Assembly (NCBI GenBank): GCA_021155045.1
Contig: JAJNQB010000006.1
Location: 124,001-188,000 of the forward strand
Length of the DNA stretch: 64,000 nt
DNA from: Arcticibacter sp.
GTDB lineage: Bacteria; Bacteroidota; Bacteroidia; 2-12-FULL-35-15
Reading direction: 5' to 3'
Shown here: in pieces, positions 1 to 8,295 of the stretch
How positions within the stretch are numbered: position 1 is the first letter of the stretch
Layout of the letters: every line of letters starts with the position of its first letter
Position numbers and translations under genes: made by a program
The notes under the pieces: model-generated
Seen by the model: the letters and a program-made list of their open reading frames with translations, nothing else
The model's database searches: none
What the model was told of the DNA's origin: nothing

Positions 1-385
1 TTTAAAACGTTGGATTGTAGCTGTAAATGAAAAACCTGTTACATTAGAACAAGTTGATGCGGAGTTTGACAGTTATTCAAAAGGATTAAAATGGCAACTT
101 ATTGAAAACAAAATTATCAAGGATAACGATATTCAAGTAACAAACGAAGAAGTTATAGAGCATACAAAGGATTTGATTTCAAAACAATTTGGGAAGATGA
201 GTCCAAATGTGATGGGAGAAGCGGAACTTAATGATACAGCTAAAAGGGTTTTAGCTAACCAAGAAGAAGCTAAAAAGATATATGAACAAGTGTATGGACA
301 AAAAATCATGACACTCTTTAAAACCAAATTTACATTGGAAAATAAAGAAGTTGCTTATGACGATTTTTTTAATGCTGCCAAATAG
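1..385 (+). CDS. tig: Trigger factor, C-terminal part (5' truncated by window)
   Basis: The reading frame is open from the first bases and ends at a TAG at 383-385, giving about 127 C-terminal residues. Trigger factor is the ribosome-bound chaperone and prolyl isomerase that receives nascent chains. The visible part is the helical chaperone domain: the stretch LKWQLIENKIIK followed by EVIEHTKDLISKQFG is typical of that domain. Position just upstream of clpP and clpX is the usual bacterial order and supports the call. The ribosome-binding and PPIase domains lie outside the window. An ATG near 173 is internal to this frame and not the start. Confidence 0.85.
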   Translation, partial: LKRWIVAVNEKPVTLEQVDAEFDSYSKGLKWQLIENKIIKDNDIQVTNEEVIEHTKDLISKQFGKMSPNVMGEAELNDTAKRVLANQEEAKKIYEQVYGQKIMTLFKTKFTLENKEVAYDDFFNAAK

Positions 386-462
386 GCAATAATTTTTTGA
401 GGTTCAGAATTTGATTACTACTTTTAACTGTCAAATTTAAAAATAACTAAAAAACAAAATTT

Positions 463-1137
463 ATGTTCGATAACAACGAGTTTAGAAAATATGCTGTAAA
501 GCACAAAGGAATTAGCGGAAATACATTTGATTCCTATACAAAACATAACATTAAAAGTATGACTCCTTATATCATTGAAGAGCGTCAACTTAATGTTGCT
601 CAAATGGATGTTTTCTCTAGATTAATGATGGACCGCATCATTTTTTTAGGAACAGGTATTGACGACCAAGTAGCAAACATTATCCAAGCACAGTTATTGT
701 TTTTGCAATCAGTTGATAATAAAAAAGATATTCAAATTTATTTGAATTCACCAGGAGGTTCTGTTTATGCTGGTTTGGGTATTTATGATACAATGCAATA
801 CATCACACCTGATGTTGCTACAATTTGTACGGGTATGGCTGCATCAATGGGTGCTGTTTTGATGTGTGCTGGAGCTAAAGGGAAACGTGCTGCTTTAAAG
901 CATGCTCGTGTGATGATTCACCAGCCTTTGGGTGGAGCCGAAGGACAAGCTTCTGATATCGAAATTACTGCTCGTGAAATTCAAAAATTGAAAAAGGAGT
1001 TATACGAAATAATTGCCAAACATAGCGGACAAACGTACGAAAAAGTTTGGGCAGATAGTGATAGGGATTATTGGATGACCTCTGAAGAAGCGAAAGCTTA
1101 CGGTATGGTTGATGAATTATTGATAAGTACTAAATAA
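463..1137 (+). CDS. clpP: ATP-dependent Clp protease proteolytic subunit ClpP
   Basis: Serine peptidase of family S14 that forms the barrel-shaped proteolytic chamber of the cytoplasmic Clp protease and works with ClpX or ClpA/C. The 224-residue protein has the full catalytic triad: Ser128 in GMAASMGA, His153 in MIHQP and Asp202 in SDRDYW. The spacings of 25 and 49 residues equal those of E. coli ClpP. The oligomerisation glycine motif NSPGGSVYAG is present. The N-terminus is about 30 residues longer than in E. coli, as is common in Bacteroidota, and may be processed. It lies 77 bp after trigger factor and is followed by a strong hairpin before clpX. Confidence 0.97.
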   Translation: MFDNNEFRKYAVKHKGISGNTFDSYTKHNIKSMTPYIIEERQLNVAQMDVFSRLMMDRIIFLGTGIDDQVANIIQAQLLFLQSVDNKKDIQIYLNSPGGSVYAGLGIYDTMQYITPDVATICTGMAASMGAVLMCAGAKGKRAALKHARVMIHQPLGGAEGQASDIEITAREIQKLKKELYEIIAKHSGQTYEKVWADSDRDYWMTSEEAKAYGMVDELLISTK

Positions 1138-1158
1138 AAAAATATTTCTATTTTATTA

Positions 1159-1198
1159 AAATGGTTAATGGTATTTTCCATTAACCATTTGATTTTTT
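1159..1198 (+). terminator. Hairpin terminator or attenuator between clpP and clpX
   Basis: A perfect 13-bp inverted repeat (AAATGGTTAATGG at 1159-1171 against its complement at 1178-1190) encloses a 6-nt loop and is followed by a T-rich stretch. It starts 21 bp after the clpP stop and ends 19 bp before the clpX start. It looks like an intrinsic terminator, probably partial, that lowers clpX expression relative to clpP. The stem is AT-rich, so its strength is uncertain. Confidence 0.65.
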
Positions 1199-1209
1199 AA
1201 ATTAAAGCA

Positions 1210-2457
1210 ATGGCTAAAGAAGACAAAGATATTAAGTGTTCGTTTTGCAATAGAAAAAAAACCGAAGTAGATATGCTTATTGCAGGAACTACCGGGCATA
1301 TTTGTAATAATTGTGTAACACAAGCGCAAATGATTGTTAAAGATGAGCTCGCTCAAAAAAGCAATTCAGGCTTTAATGCTATGCACTTGCGTAAGCCTAT
1401 TGAAATTAAAAAACATTTAGATGAATATATTATCGGACAAGATGATGCTAAAAAAGTGTTATCCGTTGCTGTATATAATCATTATAAACGTATTCTTCAA
1501 AGTCAAACCAAAGCAACTGTAAAAGACGAAATAGAGATTGAAAAATCAAACGTTATTATGGTTGGCGAAACGGGAACAGGAAAAACATTATTGGCAAGAA
1601 CCATTGCAAAAATTTTAAATGTTCCTTTCTGCATTGCTGATGCAACAGTTCTTACAGAGGCAGGTTATGTTGGCGAAGATGTGGAAAGTATTTTGTCTCG
1701 TTTGTTACAATCTGCCGATTTTGATGTAACAGCTGCAGAAAGAGGTATTGTTTTTATTGATGAAATTGATAAAATTGCACGCAAAAGTGATAATCCTTCC
1801 ATCACTCGTGATGTTTCCGGAGAAGGTGTTCAGCAGGCATTATTGAAATTATTAGAAGGTTCTGTTGTTGGTGTTCCTCCTCAAGGAGGAAGAAAACATC
1901 CAGAACAAAAAATGGTTCAAGTAAACACAAAAAATATTTTATTTATTTGTGGTGGTGCATTTGATGGAATAGAAAGAAAAATAGCAAAACGATTAGATAC
2001 CCAAATCATTGGATATAATATGAATAAAGAAGCAGAGGCTATTGATAAAGATAATTTATTACAATATGTTTCTCCTCAAGATTTAAAAAACTTTGGTTTA
2101 ATACCAGAATTAATTGGACGATTACCTGTTCTCACTTTTTTAAACCCATTAGATGCTGTTACTTTAAGAAGAATATTGTCAGAACCTAAAAACTCGTTGA
2201 TAAAACAATACACACATTTATTCGAATTGGATGGAGTAAAACTAACGTTTGAAAAAAATGTACTTGATTTTATTGTTGAAAAAGCAATGGAATTTAAGCT
2301 TGGTGCTCGTGGTTTACGTTCTATTTGTGAAGCAATAATGACAGATATTATGTTTGATTTGCCTTCCGATTCAAGTGTTAAAGAATATAATTTAACCTTG
2401 CGTTATGCAAAAGATAAGTTAAAAAAATCTACTTTAAATAAGTTAAAAGTGGCTTAA
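1210..2457 (+). CDS. clpX: ATP-dependent Clp protease ATP-binding subunit ClpX
   Basis: AAA+ unfoldase that recognises tagged proteins and threads them into ClpP. The 415-residue protein has the N-terminal C4 zinc-binding domain (Cys10, Cys13, Cys32, Cys35), Walker A GETGTGKT at 119-126, the GYVG pore loop at 152-155, Walker B VFIDEI at 181-186, the RKH loop at 228-230 and the sensor-2 motif GARGLRS near the C-terminus. The ClpP-docking loop reads IGY at 267-269, where E. coli has IGF. The gene starts after the hairpin that follows clpP. Its stop codon directly abuts the stop of the convergent gene on the minus strand, with no spacer. Confidence 0.97.
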   Translation: MAKEDKDIKCSFCNRKKTEVDMLIAGTTGHICNNCVTQAQMIVKDELAQKSNSGFNAMHLRKPIEIKKHLDEYIIGQDDAKKVLSVAVYNHYKRILQSQTKATVKDEIEIEKSNVIMVGETGTGKTLLARTIAKILNVPFCIADATVLTEAGYVGEDVESILSRLLQSADFDVTAAERGIVFIDEIDKIARKSDNPSITRDVSGEGVQQALLKLLEGSVVGVPPQGGRKHPEQKMVQVNTKNILFICGGAFDGIERKIAKRLDTQIIGYNMNKEAEAIDKDNLLQYVSPQDLKNFGLIPELIGRLPVLTFLNPLDAVTLRRILSEPKNSLIKQYTHLFELDGVKLTFEKNVLDFIVEKAMEFKLGARGLRSICEAIMTDIMFDLPSDSSVKEYNLTLRYAKDKLKKSTLNKLKVA

Positions 2458-2913
2458 TTATATTAGTTTAAATTGTTTGCAATGGTGAATTGCGTGTTTG
2501 TAAAGTAAATGTATCCATTCTTCGTAATTTAATTCCCCAAAAAAAGGATTGGTAAGAGTTGAAAGTTTTTCTTCTTTAAAATAATTCTCAAAATCCATTA
2601 ATGTAGATTCATATTCTTTAATTGCATCATTAATCGATTTTGTTTTGGTTGGAGCAGGAGTTTCGCTCATTAATGAATTTTTAGTGTTAGGCTTAAATTC
2701 CTTTTCACTCATAGCAAAGTTCTTAAAAGCGTGCACTTGCTCATTTGGAGTATGAAGTTGTTGGTTGTTTTTTCCAGTAGCCATACTAACAGAATCAGTC
2801 ATGTGTTCAATCATTTGATGGGCATTTAGTACGCCCCATTCTTTTTCACTATCAATTGTTAGTTTAGAGACTAATTTTGGGAATTCATTTTTTAGAAAAC
2901 TTAATTTATTCAT
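2458..2913 (-). CDS. DinB/DUF1569-like small protein
   Basis: A 151-residue cytoplasmic protein without signal peptide. Its N-terminal NAHQMIEHM (His32, His37) and C-terminal NPFFGELNYEEWIHLLYKHAIHHCKQF (His140, His143, His144; written here as one motif family) resemble the DUF1569/DinB-like four-helix bundles that are frequent in Bacteroidota and often bind a metal through histidines. The biochemical function of this family is not known to me. The gene is convergent with clpX and shares no spacer with it. Upstream of its ATG is an 8-bp repeat that includes the start codon. Expression probably depends on a promoter between it and the divergent DnaJ-like gene. Confidence 0.6.
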   Translation of the reverse strand: MNKLSFLKNEFPKLVSKLTIDSEKEWGVLNAHQMIEHMTDSVSMATGKNNQQLHTPNEQVHAFKNFAMSEKEFKPNTKNSLMSETPAPTKTKSINDAIKEYESTLMDFENYFKEEKLSTLTNPFFGELNYEEWIHLLYKHAIHHCKQFKLI

Positions 2914-2934
2914 TACTTCATTACTTCATTAATT
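2911..2934. repeat. Short 8-bp tandem repeat overlapping a start codon
   Basis: CATTACTT occurs twice in direct succession (2911-2918, 2919-2926) and is followed by a variant CATTAATT (2927-2934). On the minus strand the repeat contributes the ATG of the DinB-like gene and two more upstream ATGs. Copy-number change would alter the leader but not the reading frame of the gene. Confidence 0.7.
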
Positions 2935-2966
2935 AAATATTATCTTAAAAATACAAAAACAAAATA

Positions 2967-2974
2967 TATTTTTG
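2967..2974 (+). promoter_or_regulatory. Candidate -7 promoter box of the TerB-DnaJ gene
   Basis: TATTTTTG matches the Bacteroidota -7 consensus TAnnTTTG. It ends 15 bases before the ATG at 2990, implying a very short leader. The last three bases are a TTG in frame with the gene. Because the box overlaps that TTG, the TTG is unlikely to be the start. I see no clear -33 TTG at the usual distance. Confidence 0.5.
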
Positions 2975-2989
2975 CATAAATATTATATT

Positions 2990-3730
2990 ATGAAAAAAAT
3001 GAAATTCGGAAAGTGGTTAGGAGGAGGGTTAGGCTGGGCTTTTGGGGGTCCGCTTGGAGGTGTTCTTGGTTTTGCATTAGGGTCAATGTTTGATTCTGCT
3101 GATATTTCAGTTCAAGCAAGTGCTGGTTCGGATATATCCTCTCCTAATCATGCAGGAAATTTTGCTGTTAGTTTGCTTGTACTTTCTGCTGCCGTAATGA
3201 AAAGTGATGGAAAAACAATGAAAAGCGAATTAGAATATGTTCGCAAATTTTTACATAACCAATTTGGTGAAGAACACTCAAAACAGCAGATAGCTTTATT
3301 AAAAGAAATTTTAACTCAAGAAATTCCTTTGCGTGATGTTTGCCTTCAAATTAAGCAATACATGCCTCACTCAGAGCGGTTACAATTAGTTCATTATTTG
3401 TTTGGCATCTCAAAAGCTGATGGGCACGTTCACGAATTAGAGTTACAAACAATACATTCAATTGCTACTTATTTAGGAGTTAGCTTTGCCGATTTTAATT
3501 CTTTAAAAGCAATGTATTTTAAAGATACAGATAGTGATTATAAAATTTTAGAAATTGAAAAATCAGCAACTGAAGACGAAATTAAAAAAGCGTATCGAAG
3601 AATGGCTGTAAAATACCATCCAGACAAGGTCGCATCATTGGGCGAAGAAGTTCAAAAGGCTGCTAATGAAAAGTTTCAGAAAGTTCAACAGGCTTACGAA
3701 AATATTAAAAAACACAAGGGTTTTTCATAA
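2990..3730 (+). CDS. TerB-DnaJ (DjlA-like) co-chaperone
   Basis: A 246-residue protein with three parts. Residues 8-34 are a glycine-rich hydrophobic segment, a probable membrane-inserting helix. Residues 57-175 are a TerB-like helical domain. Residues 183-246 are a C-terminal J domain with the HPD motif at 210-212, which stimulates Hsp70 (DnaK) ATPase. This layout is that of DjlA, a membrane-attached co-chaperone. The frame is open further upstream to a TTG at 2972, but that codon lies in the predicted promoter box, so ATG 2990 was chosen. The gene converges with a small minus-strand gene 4 bp away. The client of this co-chaperone cannot be read from the sequence. Confidence 0.85.
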   Translation: MKKMKFGKWLGGGLGWAFGGPLGGVLGFALGSMFDSADISVQASAGSDISSPNHAGNFAVSLLVLSAAVMKSDGKTMKSELEYVRKFLHNQFGEEHSKQQIALLKEILTQEIPLRDVCLQIKQYMPHSERLQLVHYLFGISKADGHVHELELQTIHSIATYLGVSFADFNSLKAMYFKDTDSDYKILEIEKSATEDEIKKAYRRMAVKYHPDKVASLGEEVQKAANEKFQKVQQAYENIKKHKGFS

Positions 3731-3734
3731 GCAT

Positions 3735-3959
3735 TTATTTAAGGTTGGTATCAATGGATTCAATTGAATTTCTTGGAATGGCTTCGATGAATGATGAGTT
3801 ATTCGTCTCTTTAAATAGACCTATGTTATAATTGTAGATAAATTGAAAATCGTCATATTTAAGTGGCGTGTCAATTAAAACTCCATATATTCTTTTTCCA
3901 TTTTTTAAATAAATAATTGCTTGTGTGATAGAGTAGTTTAGAATGTTATCAATAGTCAT
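3735..3959 (-). CDS. Small conserved-looking protein, possibly Sm-like beta-barrel
   Basis: A 74-residue protein without signal peptide or membrane segment. I do not recognise a named family. The pattern of a short N-terminal helix, then AIIYLKNGKRIYGVLIDTP, then FQFIYNYNIGLF, then a final EAIPRNSIESID resembles the strand pattern and the hydrophobic-x-NG-x-x-x-G-hydrophobic signature of Sm/LSm-type RNA-binding barrels. That is inference from pattern only. Codon use and position argue for a real gene: it fills the gap exactly between two flanking genes and has an ATG. A short hairpin lies immediately upstream of the start. It could equally be a lineage-specific regulator. Confidence 0.5.
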   Translation of the reverse strand: MTIDNILNYSITQAIIYLKNGKRIYGVLIDTPLKYDDFQFIYNYNIGLFKETNNSSFIEAIPRNSIESIDTNLK

Positions 3960-3962
3960 AAT

Positions 3963-3989
3963 GTCTTTTCTTTTTATACAAAGAAAGAC
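3963..3989 (-). promoter_or_regulatory. Leader hairpin just upstream of the small Sm-like gene
   Basis: GTCTTTTCTTT (3963-3973) can pair with AAAGAAAGAC (3980-3989) with one bulge, forming a hairpin that ends 3 bases before the start codon of the small minus-strand gene. It may affect translation initiation. It is AT-rich and could be incidental. Confidence 0.3.
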
Positions 3990-4030
3990 TTATTATATTA
4001 AATGAAAATTAATTTCTTGTTATGAAAAAA

Positions 4031-4333
4031 CTAAATTCCTCTTTTTTTGTAGATGATGTCATCTATAGAGGTGTGAGGAGATGTGGATGTGCGAGCAAGC
4101 TTGCCTGCTTTTTTTAAGTTTCCACTATTGTTGTTATTTTGAGTTGTAGTATTAGGGGATATAATTCTAAAAATAACAATATTATTTTTTATTGTAGTAT
4201 CACTTTCATTTGTAGTTTCATTGGCAGTGGGCTTTTCAGGATTAGTTCCTCCTTTTTTATTTGCGGCACTTAGTTTAGTGTTAAAAGCTATAGCAAGAAT
4301 AAAGACTAAAAATAATTTTAAAGTGTACTTCAT
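4031..4333 (-). CDS. Small secreted protein of unknown function
   Basis: A 100-residue protein that begins MKYTLKLFLVFILAIAF and has a clear signal peptide ending near residue 24 (KLSAA). The mature part is low-complexity, rich in Asn, Thr, Lys and Ser, with no recognisable domain. The open frame extends 24 codons upstream to 4405, but the signal peptide starts at the ATG at 4331-4333, so that start was chosen. A TAnnTTTG box lies 20 bp upstream, supporting the choice. It sits between the small Sm-like gene and the M43 protease gene, separated from the latter by a strong terminator. Function unknown. Confidence 0.5.
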   Translation of the reverse strand: MKYTLKLFLVFILAIAFNTKLSAANKKGGTNPEKPTANETTNESDTTIKNNIVIFRIISPNTTTQNNNNSGNLKKAGKLARTSTSPHTSIDDIIYKKRGI

Positions 4334-4353
4334 TTGATTAGATATTTGATATT

Positions 4354-4361
4354 CAAATTTA
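4354..4361 (-). promoter_or_regulatory. Candidate -7 box of the small secreted protein gene
   Basis: Read on the minus strand this is TAAATTTG, an exact match to TAnnTTTG. It ends 20 bases before the ATG at 4333, giving a leader of roughly 14 nt. It supports the shorter start. No clear -33 element was seen. Confidence 0.45.
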
Positions 4362-4402
4362 ATTAAATATAACTCATGGATATAATCATTAAGATTTATT
4401 AA

Positions 4403-4439
4403 CAAAAAACATCCGCTTTTTTTGAGCGGATGTTTTTTG
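4403..4439 (-). terminator. Strong intrinsic terminator after the M43 protease gene
   Basis: A perfect 15-bp inverted repeat (core ACATCCGCT against AGCGGATGT) with a 7-nt loop and A/T flanks that give a U-tract on both strands. It starts 8 bp beyond the stop of the 911-residue protease gene, so it terminates that transcript. It also insulates the small secreted protein gene from it. Confidence 0.85.
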
Positions 4440-4447
4440 TAAGTAAT

Positions 4448-7183
4448 TTATTCTGTTATAATCAGTTTTCTAGTAGTGCTTACATTATCGACAGTTAGCC
4501 TAATAAAGTAAACTCCATTTGAGAAGTTATTATCAGTTTTCGAAAGATTTATTTTATAATCACCTTCCGACTGAGTTGTATTTACGGGAACAACAATTGT
4601 TTTTCCTAAAACATCAACAACTTCCAATTTAACATTTCCTTTTTGAGTTAAATGATAGCTAACCGATGTTGATTGATTTGTAGGGTTAGGGAAAATCATC
4701 AAATCAAAAGTATTTGTATTTTCAGCAATACCTACAACTCCATTGATGTTGATATCGTCAATGTATAAGTTGTTAGGCTCAGGACCTGCTTCAAACACAA
4801 ATTTAAATCTTACATTTTGGTTGTTTGCAGAAGTAGGTAGGTTAATGGTCTTAGTAGTCCATTGACTTGCACTTGTAGGAGTAAAAAAACCAGCACTATA
4901 ACCATTATTAGCCAATGTCGCATTGCTTATTGTTCCACTAGGTAAAATTGTCCACGAGTTTCCACAAGTAATAGAATAATAAACTTTAAGCGCATCCTGA
5001 ATATCAGCAGCTACCGTTCCATGAGAAGAACCTGCATACTTGAACGATAAAGTTGCTGGGGTAACATAAGCAAGATTGAAAGAAGGGCTTATAATCTCAT
5101 CTACATCATTGTTGTAGTTTTGATAAGCATTCATCAATAAACTTTTTGAACTGTTATATCCAGTATAATTTACATGTGTAAATGTATTTGCGTTATTGTC
5201 CATGTTGTTAATCTTCCAATAATACCAAAAGCTATTTGCATTTTCAAAATTTTCGGTATAACCATTACCCATAAAATCACCCCAAGGGTTACTTACGGTT
5301 ATGTATTCTGTTTTTACAACAGAATCAACACCTGATGCGTTGGTAGCAACTAATGTTACGGGCCAAACTCCTACTTGGTCATAAACAACATTTACTGTTG
5401 CAGCAGTTGAGGTAGAAGTTGGAGTGGCAGTTGAACCTGGGAATCGCCATAATAAAGATGTCGGAGTTCCATGCATGATATTTTTTTGAAAAGTAATGGT
5501 TGTACCTTTGCAAATCCAGCGTTTATCTCCTGTTACAAAGAAATCTGGTTTTGCTTTACAATCAGCTGTTGCTGGAGAAATTCCTGTAGCAGTCAAATTT
5601 GAATTAATCCAAAGATTATTTCTTGCAGATACTGTACTTTCGAGGGCTGTACGCATTCTTAATTTTTGGTCAGTTGTAAACAATTTAGAACAATATGAAT
5701 ATTCCATATAATTTTCTACATTTTCCATTGTTCCAAAAGTTCCAGAAATGGTAACATTATCAATTTCGAATGAGCCAGCAGCATCTTCAGCATTGAATCC
5801 ATAAATACGGAAAGTTAAAGAATCGTATATGTTAGTATATGAAGCACCTGACAGGGTTATTTTACTGCCAGAAATTGCATTTGTTGTGTCCATAGTTATA
5901 AAAAAAGTATTACCAGCTTGCACGCTTAATAATGGATTTGCAGGCGTAACACTAGATGTTAAATTAGCCGCAAAGCCGCCAACACTTGATCTAACTGCAA
6001 ATGTTCTGACTCCAGAAGTATCACGTTTAATATTAAAGGTAATACCAGTTAAAGTCATCGCTTGACCTGCAATTGGTTTAACTTTAAACTCATAATATTT
6101 TGCTGTGTTTAAACTTCCAGTAAGATTTGCATAAACAGTTTCTGCATTTAATGCTCCAGTATCCCAATCGCTAAATCCAAATGCTCCTGATACAGATGAA
6201 TTTGCCGAAACACCCATTGCGTTGAAACTGGTTAGTTCTACTGCAAGATTTGATGTTGTATTAATTTGATTTGGTGTTGCTGTAGGGTCTATTGTGCCTG
6301 TTGAAGTTGTAACATTTGAAAAGTCGTAAACAGCTGTTAATGTTTGACTATCGCAAAAATAATCAGTTCTGTTATTACAATTATCATGTCCTTTTGTAAC
6401 TGGCGTATCATTTACTAAATCATCGCCACAAGCTACATTTGGGTTATTGGTTGATCCCCATGTATGAGGAAGATTTAACCAATGTCCTACTTCATGAGTT
6501 AAAGCTCTTGATCTAAAAACACTTCCTGTACCCACGCTACCAATATAATCATGTAATATAATAATTCCATCAAAAGGAGATAAAAAACCGGATGTAGCTC
6601 CAGGGTAATAAGCATAACCTGCTGTTCCTACACTTTCCATTGATCTTACAACCCAAACATTTAAGTATTTGTTTCTTGGCCAAGGGTTTAATTTCGACAA
6701 ATCATTTGCAGAATTTGTTTTGTGAGAATAAATTCTGTCAATACCATTTGTACAATTTCCATTAGGGTCTAGTTTTGGTAACCTAAACTCGATTTTGGTA
6801 TCGGCTGCTATTCCTTGAAAGAAAGGGATGGCAGCTGTAATATCAGCGTTTAGTTTTCTAAAATCTCTGTTTAGAATCGCAACTTGATCAAGAACTTGAG
6901 CATCAGAAATGTTTTCTGTGCCATACGTATGAATGATATGAAATACTACTGGAATAATATAAACGCTTTCCGTAGCCTTTTGTTCTTTTTTTTCAGCAGC
7001 AGCTTTTATTATTTCGTTATTGTAATCAATTTGTGCCTGACGCAATTCTGGATGTTGTTGATACAACTTTTCCATCATTAAGTCGGTTCCGCAATTGAAC
7101 CCTTCCTGTGCATTAGCAGTTTGACTTTGTACAGCTACCAGAGCTAGTCCTATTAAAGCATTTTTTAGTAAACGTGTTTTCAT
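4448..7183 (-). CDS. Secreted M43-family zinc metalloprotease with T9SS sorting domain
   Basis: A 911-residue protein with a signal peptide (about 1-25, ending TANA). It carries a metzincin zinc motif HEVGHWLNLPH at 230-240 (His230, Glu231, His234, His240), with Asn where many family members have Gly. The Met-turn NYMEYS is at 491-496. Between the zinc motif and the Met-turn is an inserted beta-rich region of about 200 residues (284-484). A PKD-like domain (about 545-630), a MAM/jelly-roll-like domain (about 640-825) and a C-terminal T9SS type A sorting domain (FPNPT onward) follow. The family (cytophagalysin/pappalysin) hydrolyses proteins outside the cell. T9SS should export the protein across the outer membrane and attach or release it. 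It is monocistronic and followed by a strong terminator. Confidence 0.9.
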   Translation of the reverse strand: MKTRLLKNALIGLALVAVQSQTANAQEGFNCGTDLMMEKLYQQHPELRQAQIDYNNEIIKAAAEKKEQKATESVYIIPVVFHIIHTYGTENISDAQVLDQVAILNRDFRKLNADITAAIPFFQGIAADTKIEFRLPKLDPNGNCTNGIDRIYSHKTNSANDLSKLNPWPRNKYLNVWVVRSMESVGTAGYAYYPGATSGFLSPFDGIIILHDYIGSVGTGSVFRSRALTHEVGHWLNLPHTWGSTNNPNVACGDDLVNDTPVTKGHDNCNNRTDYFCDSQTLTAVYDFSNVTTSTGTIDPTATPNQINTTSNLAVELTSFNAMGVSANSSVSGAFGFSDWDTGALNAETVYANLTGSLNTAKYYEFKVKPIAGQAMTLTGITFNIKRDTSGVRTFAVRSSVGGFAANLTSSVTPANPLLSVQAGNTFFITMDTTNAISGSKITLSGASYTNIYDSLTFRIYGFNAEDAAGSFEIDNVTISGTFGTMENVENYMEYSYCSKLFTTDQKLRMRTALESTVSARNNLWINSNLTATGISPATADCKAKPDFFVTGDKRWICKGTTITFQKNIMHGTPTSLLWRFPGSTATPTSTSTAATVNVVYDQVGVWPVTLVATNASGVDSVVKTEYITVSNPWGDFMGNGYTENFENANSFWYYWKINNMDNNANTFTHVNYTGYNSSKSLLMNAYQNYNNDVDEIISPSFNLAYVTPATLSFKYAGSSHGTVAADIQDALKVYYSITCGNSWTILPSGTISNATLANNGYSAGFFTPTSASQWTTKTINLPTSANNQNVRFKFVFEAGPEPNNLYIDDININGVVGIAENTNTFDLMIFPNPTNQSTSVSYHLTQKGNVKLEVVDVLGKTIVVPVNTTQSEGDYKINLSKTDNNFSNGVYFIRLTVDNVSTTRKLIITE

Positions 7184-7335
7184 TTTATAATTTATTGTGA
7201 TAGGTTTAAAAATTTACATTTTTGTAATAGGCAATATTATGGATTTTTATTTACAAAAACAAGGCTCGTTCGTAATTATTAAAAATGTTAATAAATATGC
7301 TAAAAACCATAGGGTAAGATGATTTCAAATATATT

Positions 7336-7368
7336 TTGTTTAGTTAATATAAAATCGAACTATATTTA
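7336..7368 (+). promoter_or_regulatory. Weak candidate promoter of dapA
   Basis: TTG at 7336-7338 and TATATTTA at 7361-7368 are spaced by 22 bp, close to the Bacteroidota -33/-7 layout, but the last base of the -7 box is A instead of the consensus G. It lies 31 bp upstream of the dapA ATG in the 216-bp region shared with the divergent protease gene. Confidence 0.3.
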
Positions 7369-7399
7369 CGGTTCTTAAATTTTAAAAAAAACATTAAAA

Positions 7400-8290
7400 A
7401 TGAGCAAATATTCTAAATTTAAAGGCACTGGAGTAGCAATTGTAACGCCCTTTTTGAAAGATAGTAGCATTGATTATAAGTCTTTAACAAAAGTGGTTAA
7501 TCATATTATTAAAGGTGGTGTAGAGTATGTTGTAGCAATGGGCACAACTGGCGAATCGGTAACGCTTACAAAGGAGGAAAAACAATTGGTTGTATCTCAT
7601 GTGCTGGAAGTGGTGGATAATAGAGTTCCTGTTGTTCTTGGTCTTGGAGGAAATAATACACAAGAAATTTTAAATGCACTTAAAAAATCGAACGATTTTA
7701 AAGGGGTAGATGCTATTTTATCGGTTTCACCTTATTATAACAAACCTAATCAACGAGGAATATATCAGCATTATAAGGCTATTTCGGAGGCTTCTGATTT
7801 GCCAATAATTTTATATAATGTTCCGGGTAGAACTAGTTCAAATATTTCGGCTGATACTACTATTAAACTAGCTACTGATTTTAAAAATATTATAGCCATA
7901 AAAGAAGCGTCAGGAAGCATTGAGCAGTGTATGAAAATTATAAAATATCGTCCCAAAGATTTTTTAGTTATTTCAGGTGACGATATGATTACACTGCCAA
8001 TTATAGCAAGTGGGGGGGATGGTGTTATTTCTGTTGTGGCAAATGCTTTTCCAAAAGATTTTTCTGAAATGACTCGCCAGATTTTGGCAGGCAATGTAAA
8101 AGAAGCTCAGAAACTTCATTATAAATTAACAGATATTACCGAACAACTGTTTGCTGATGGTAACCCTGCAGGAATAAAAGAAGCGCTTTCTATTTTAGGT
8201 ATTTGTCAGCCACATGTGAGATTACCATTAGTTAACGTAAACAAAGCAACTCAAAATGCTTTAAAGGAAATGGTATCTATGTATAAATAG
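7400..8290 (+). CDS. dapA: 4-hydroxy-tetrahydrodipicolinate synthase DapA
   Basis: Cytoplasmic enzyme that condenses pyruvate with aspartate semialdehyde, the first committed step to lysine and meso-diaminopimelate for peptidoglycan. The 296-residue TIM-barrel protein has the Schiff-base Lys168 (IAIKEASG), Tyr139 and Arg144 in LYNVPGRT, and the GTTGE motif at 48-52 with the catalytic threonines. The spacing Tyr-Arg matches E. coli DapA. The length is normal. It diverges from the M43 protease gene. It converges with the dipeptidase gene, with only 5 bp between the stops. No other lysine-pathway gene is adjacent. Confidence 0.95.
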   Translation: MSKYSKFKGTGVAIVTPFLKDSSIDYKSLTKVVNHIIKGGVEYVVAMGTTGESVTLTKEEKQLVVSHVLEVVDNRVPVVLGLGGNNTQEILNALKKSNDFKGVDAILSVSPYYNKPNQRGIYQHYKAISEASDLPIILYNVPGRTSSNISADTTIKLATDFKNIIAIKEASGSIEQCMKIIKYRPKDFLVISGDDMITLPIIASGGDGVISVVANAFPKDFSEMTRQILAGNVKEAQKLHYKLTDITEQLFADGNPAGIKEALSILGICQPHVRLPLVNVNKATQNALKEMVSMYK

Positions 8291-8295
8291 TTTAT

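Noticed and set aside
2972..2974. TTG as the start of the TerB-DnaJ gene
   Set aside because: The triplet is part of the TAnnTTTG promoter box. The ATG at 2990 gives a normal N-terminus.
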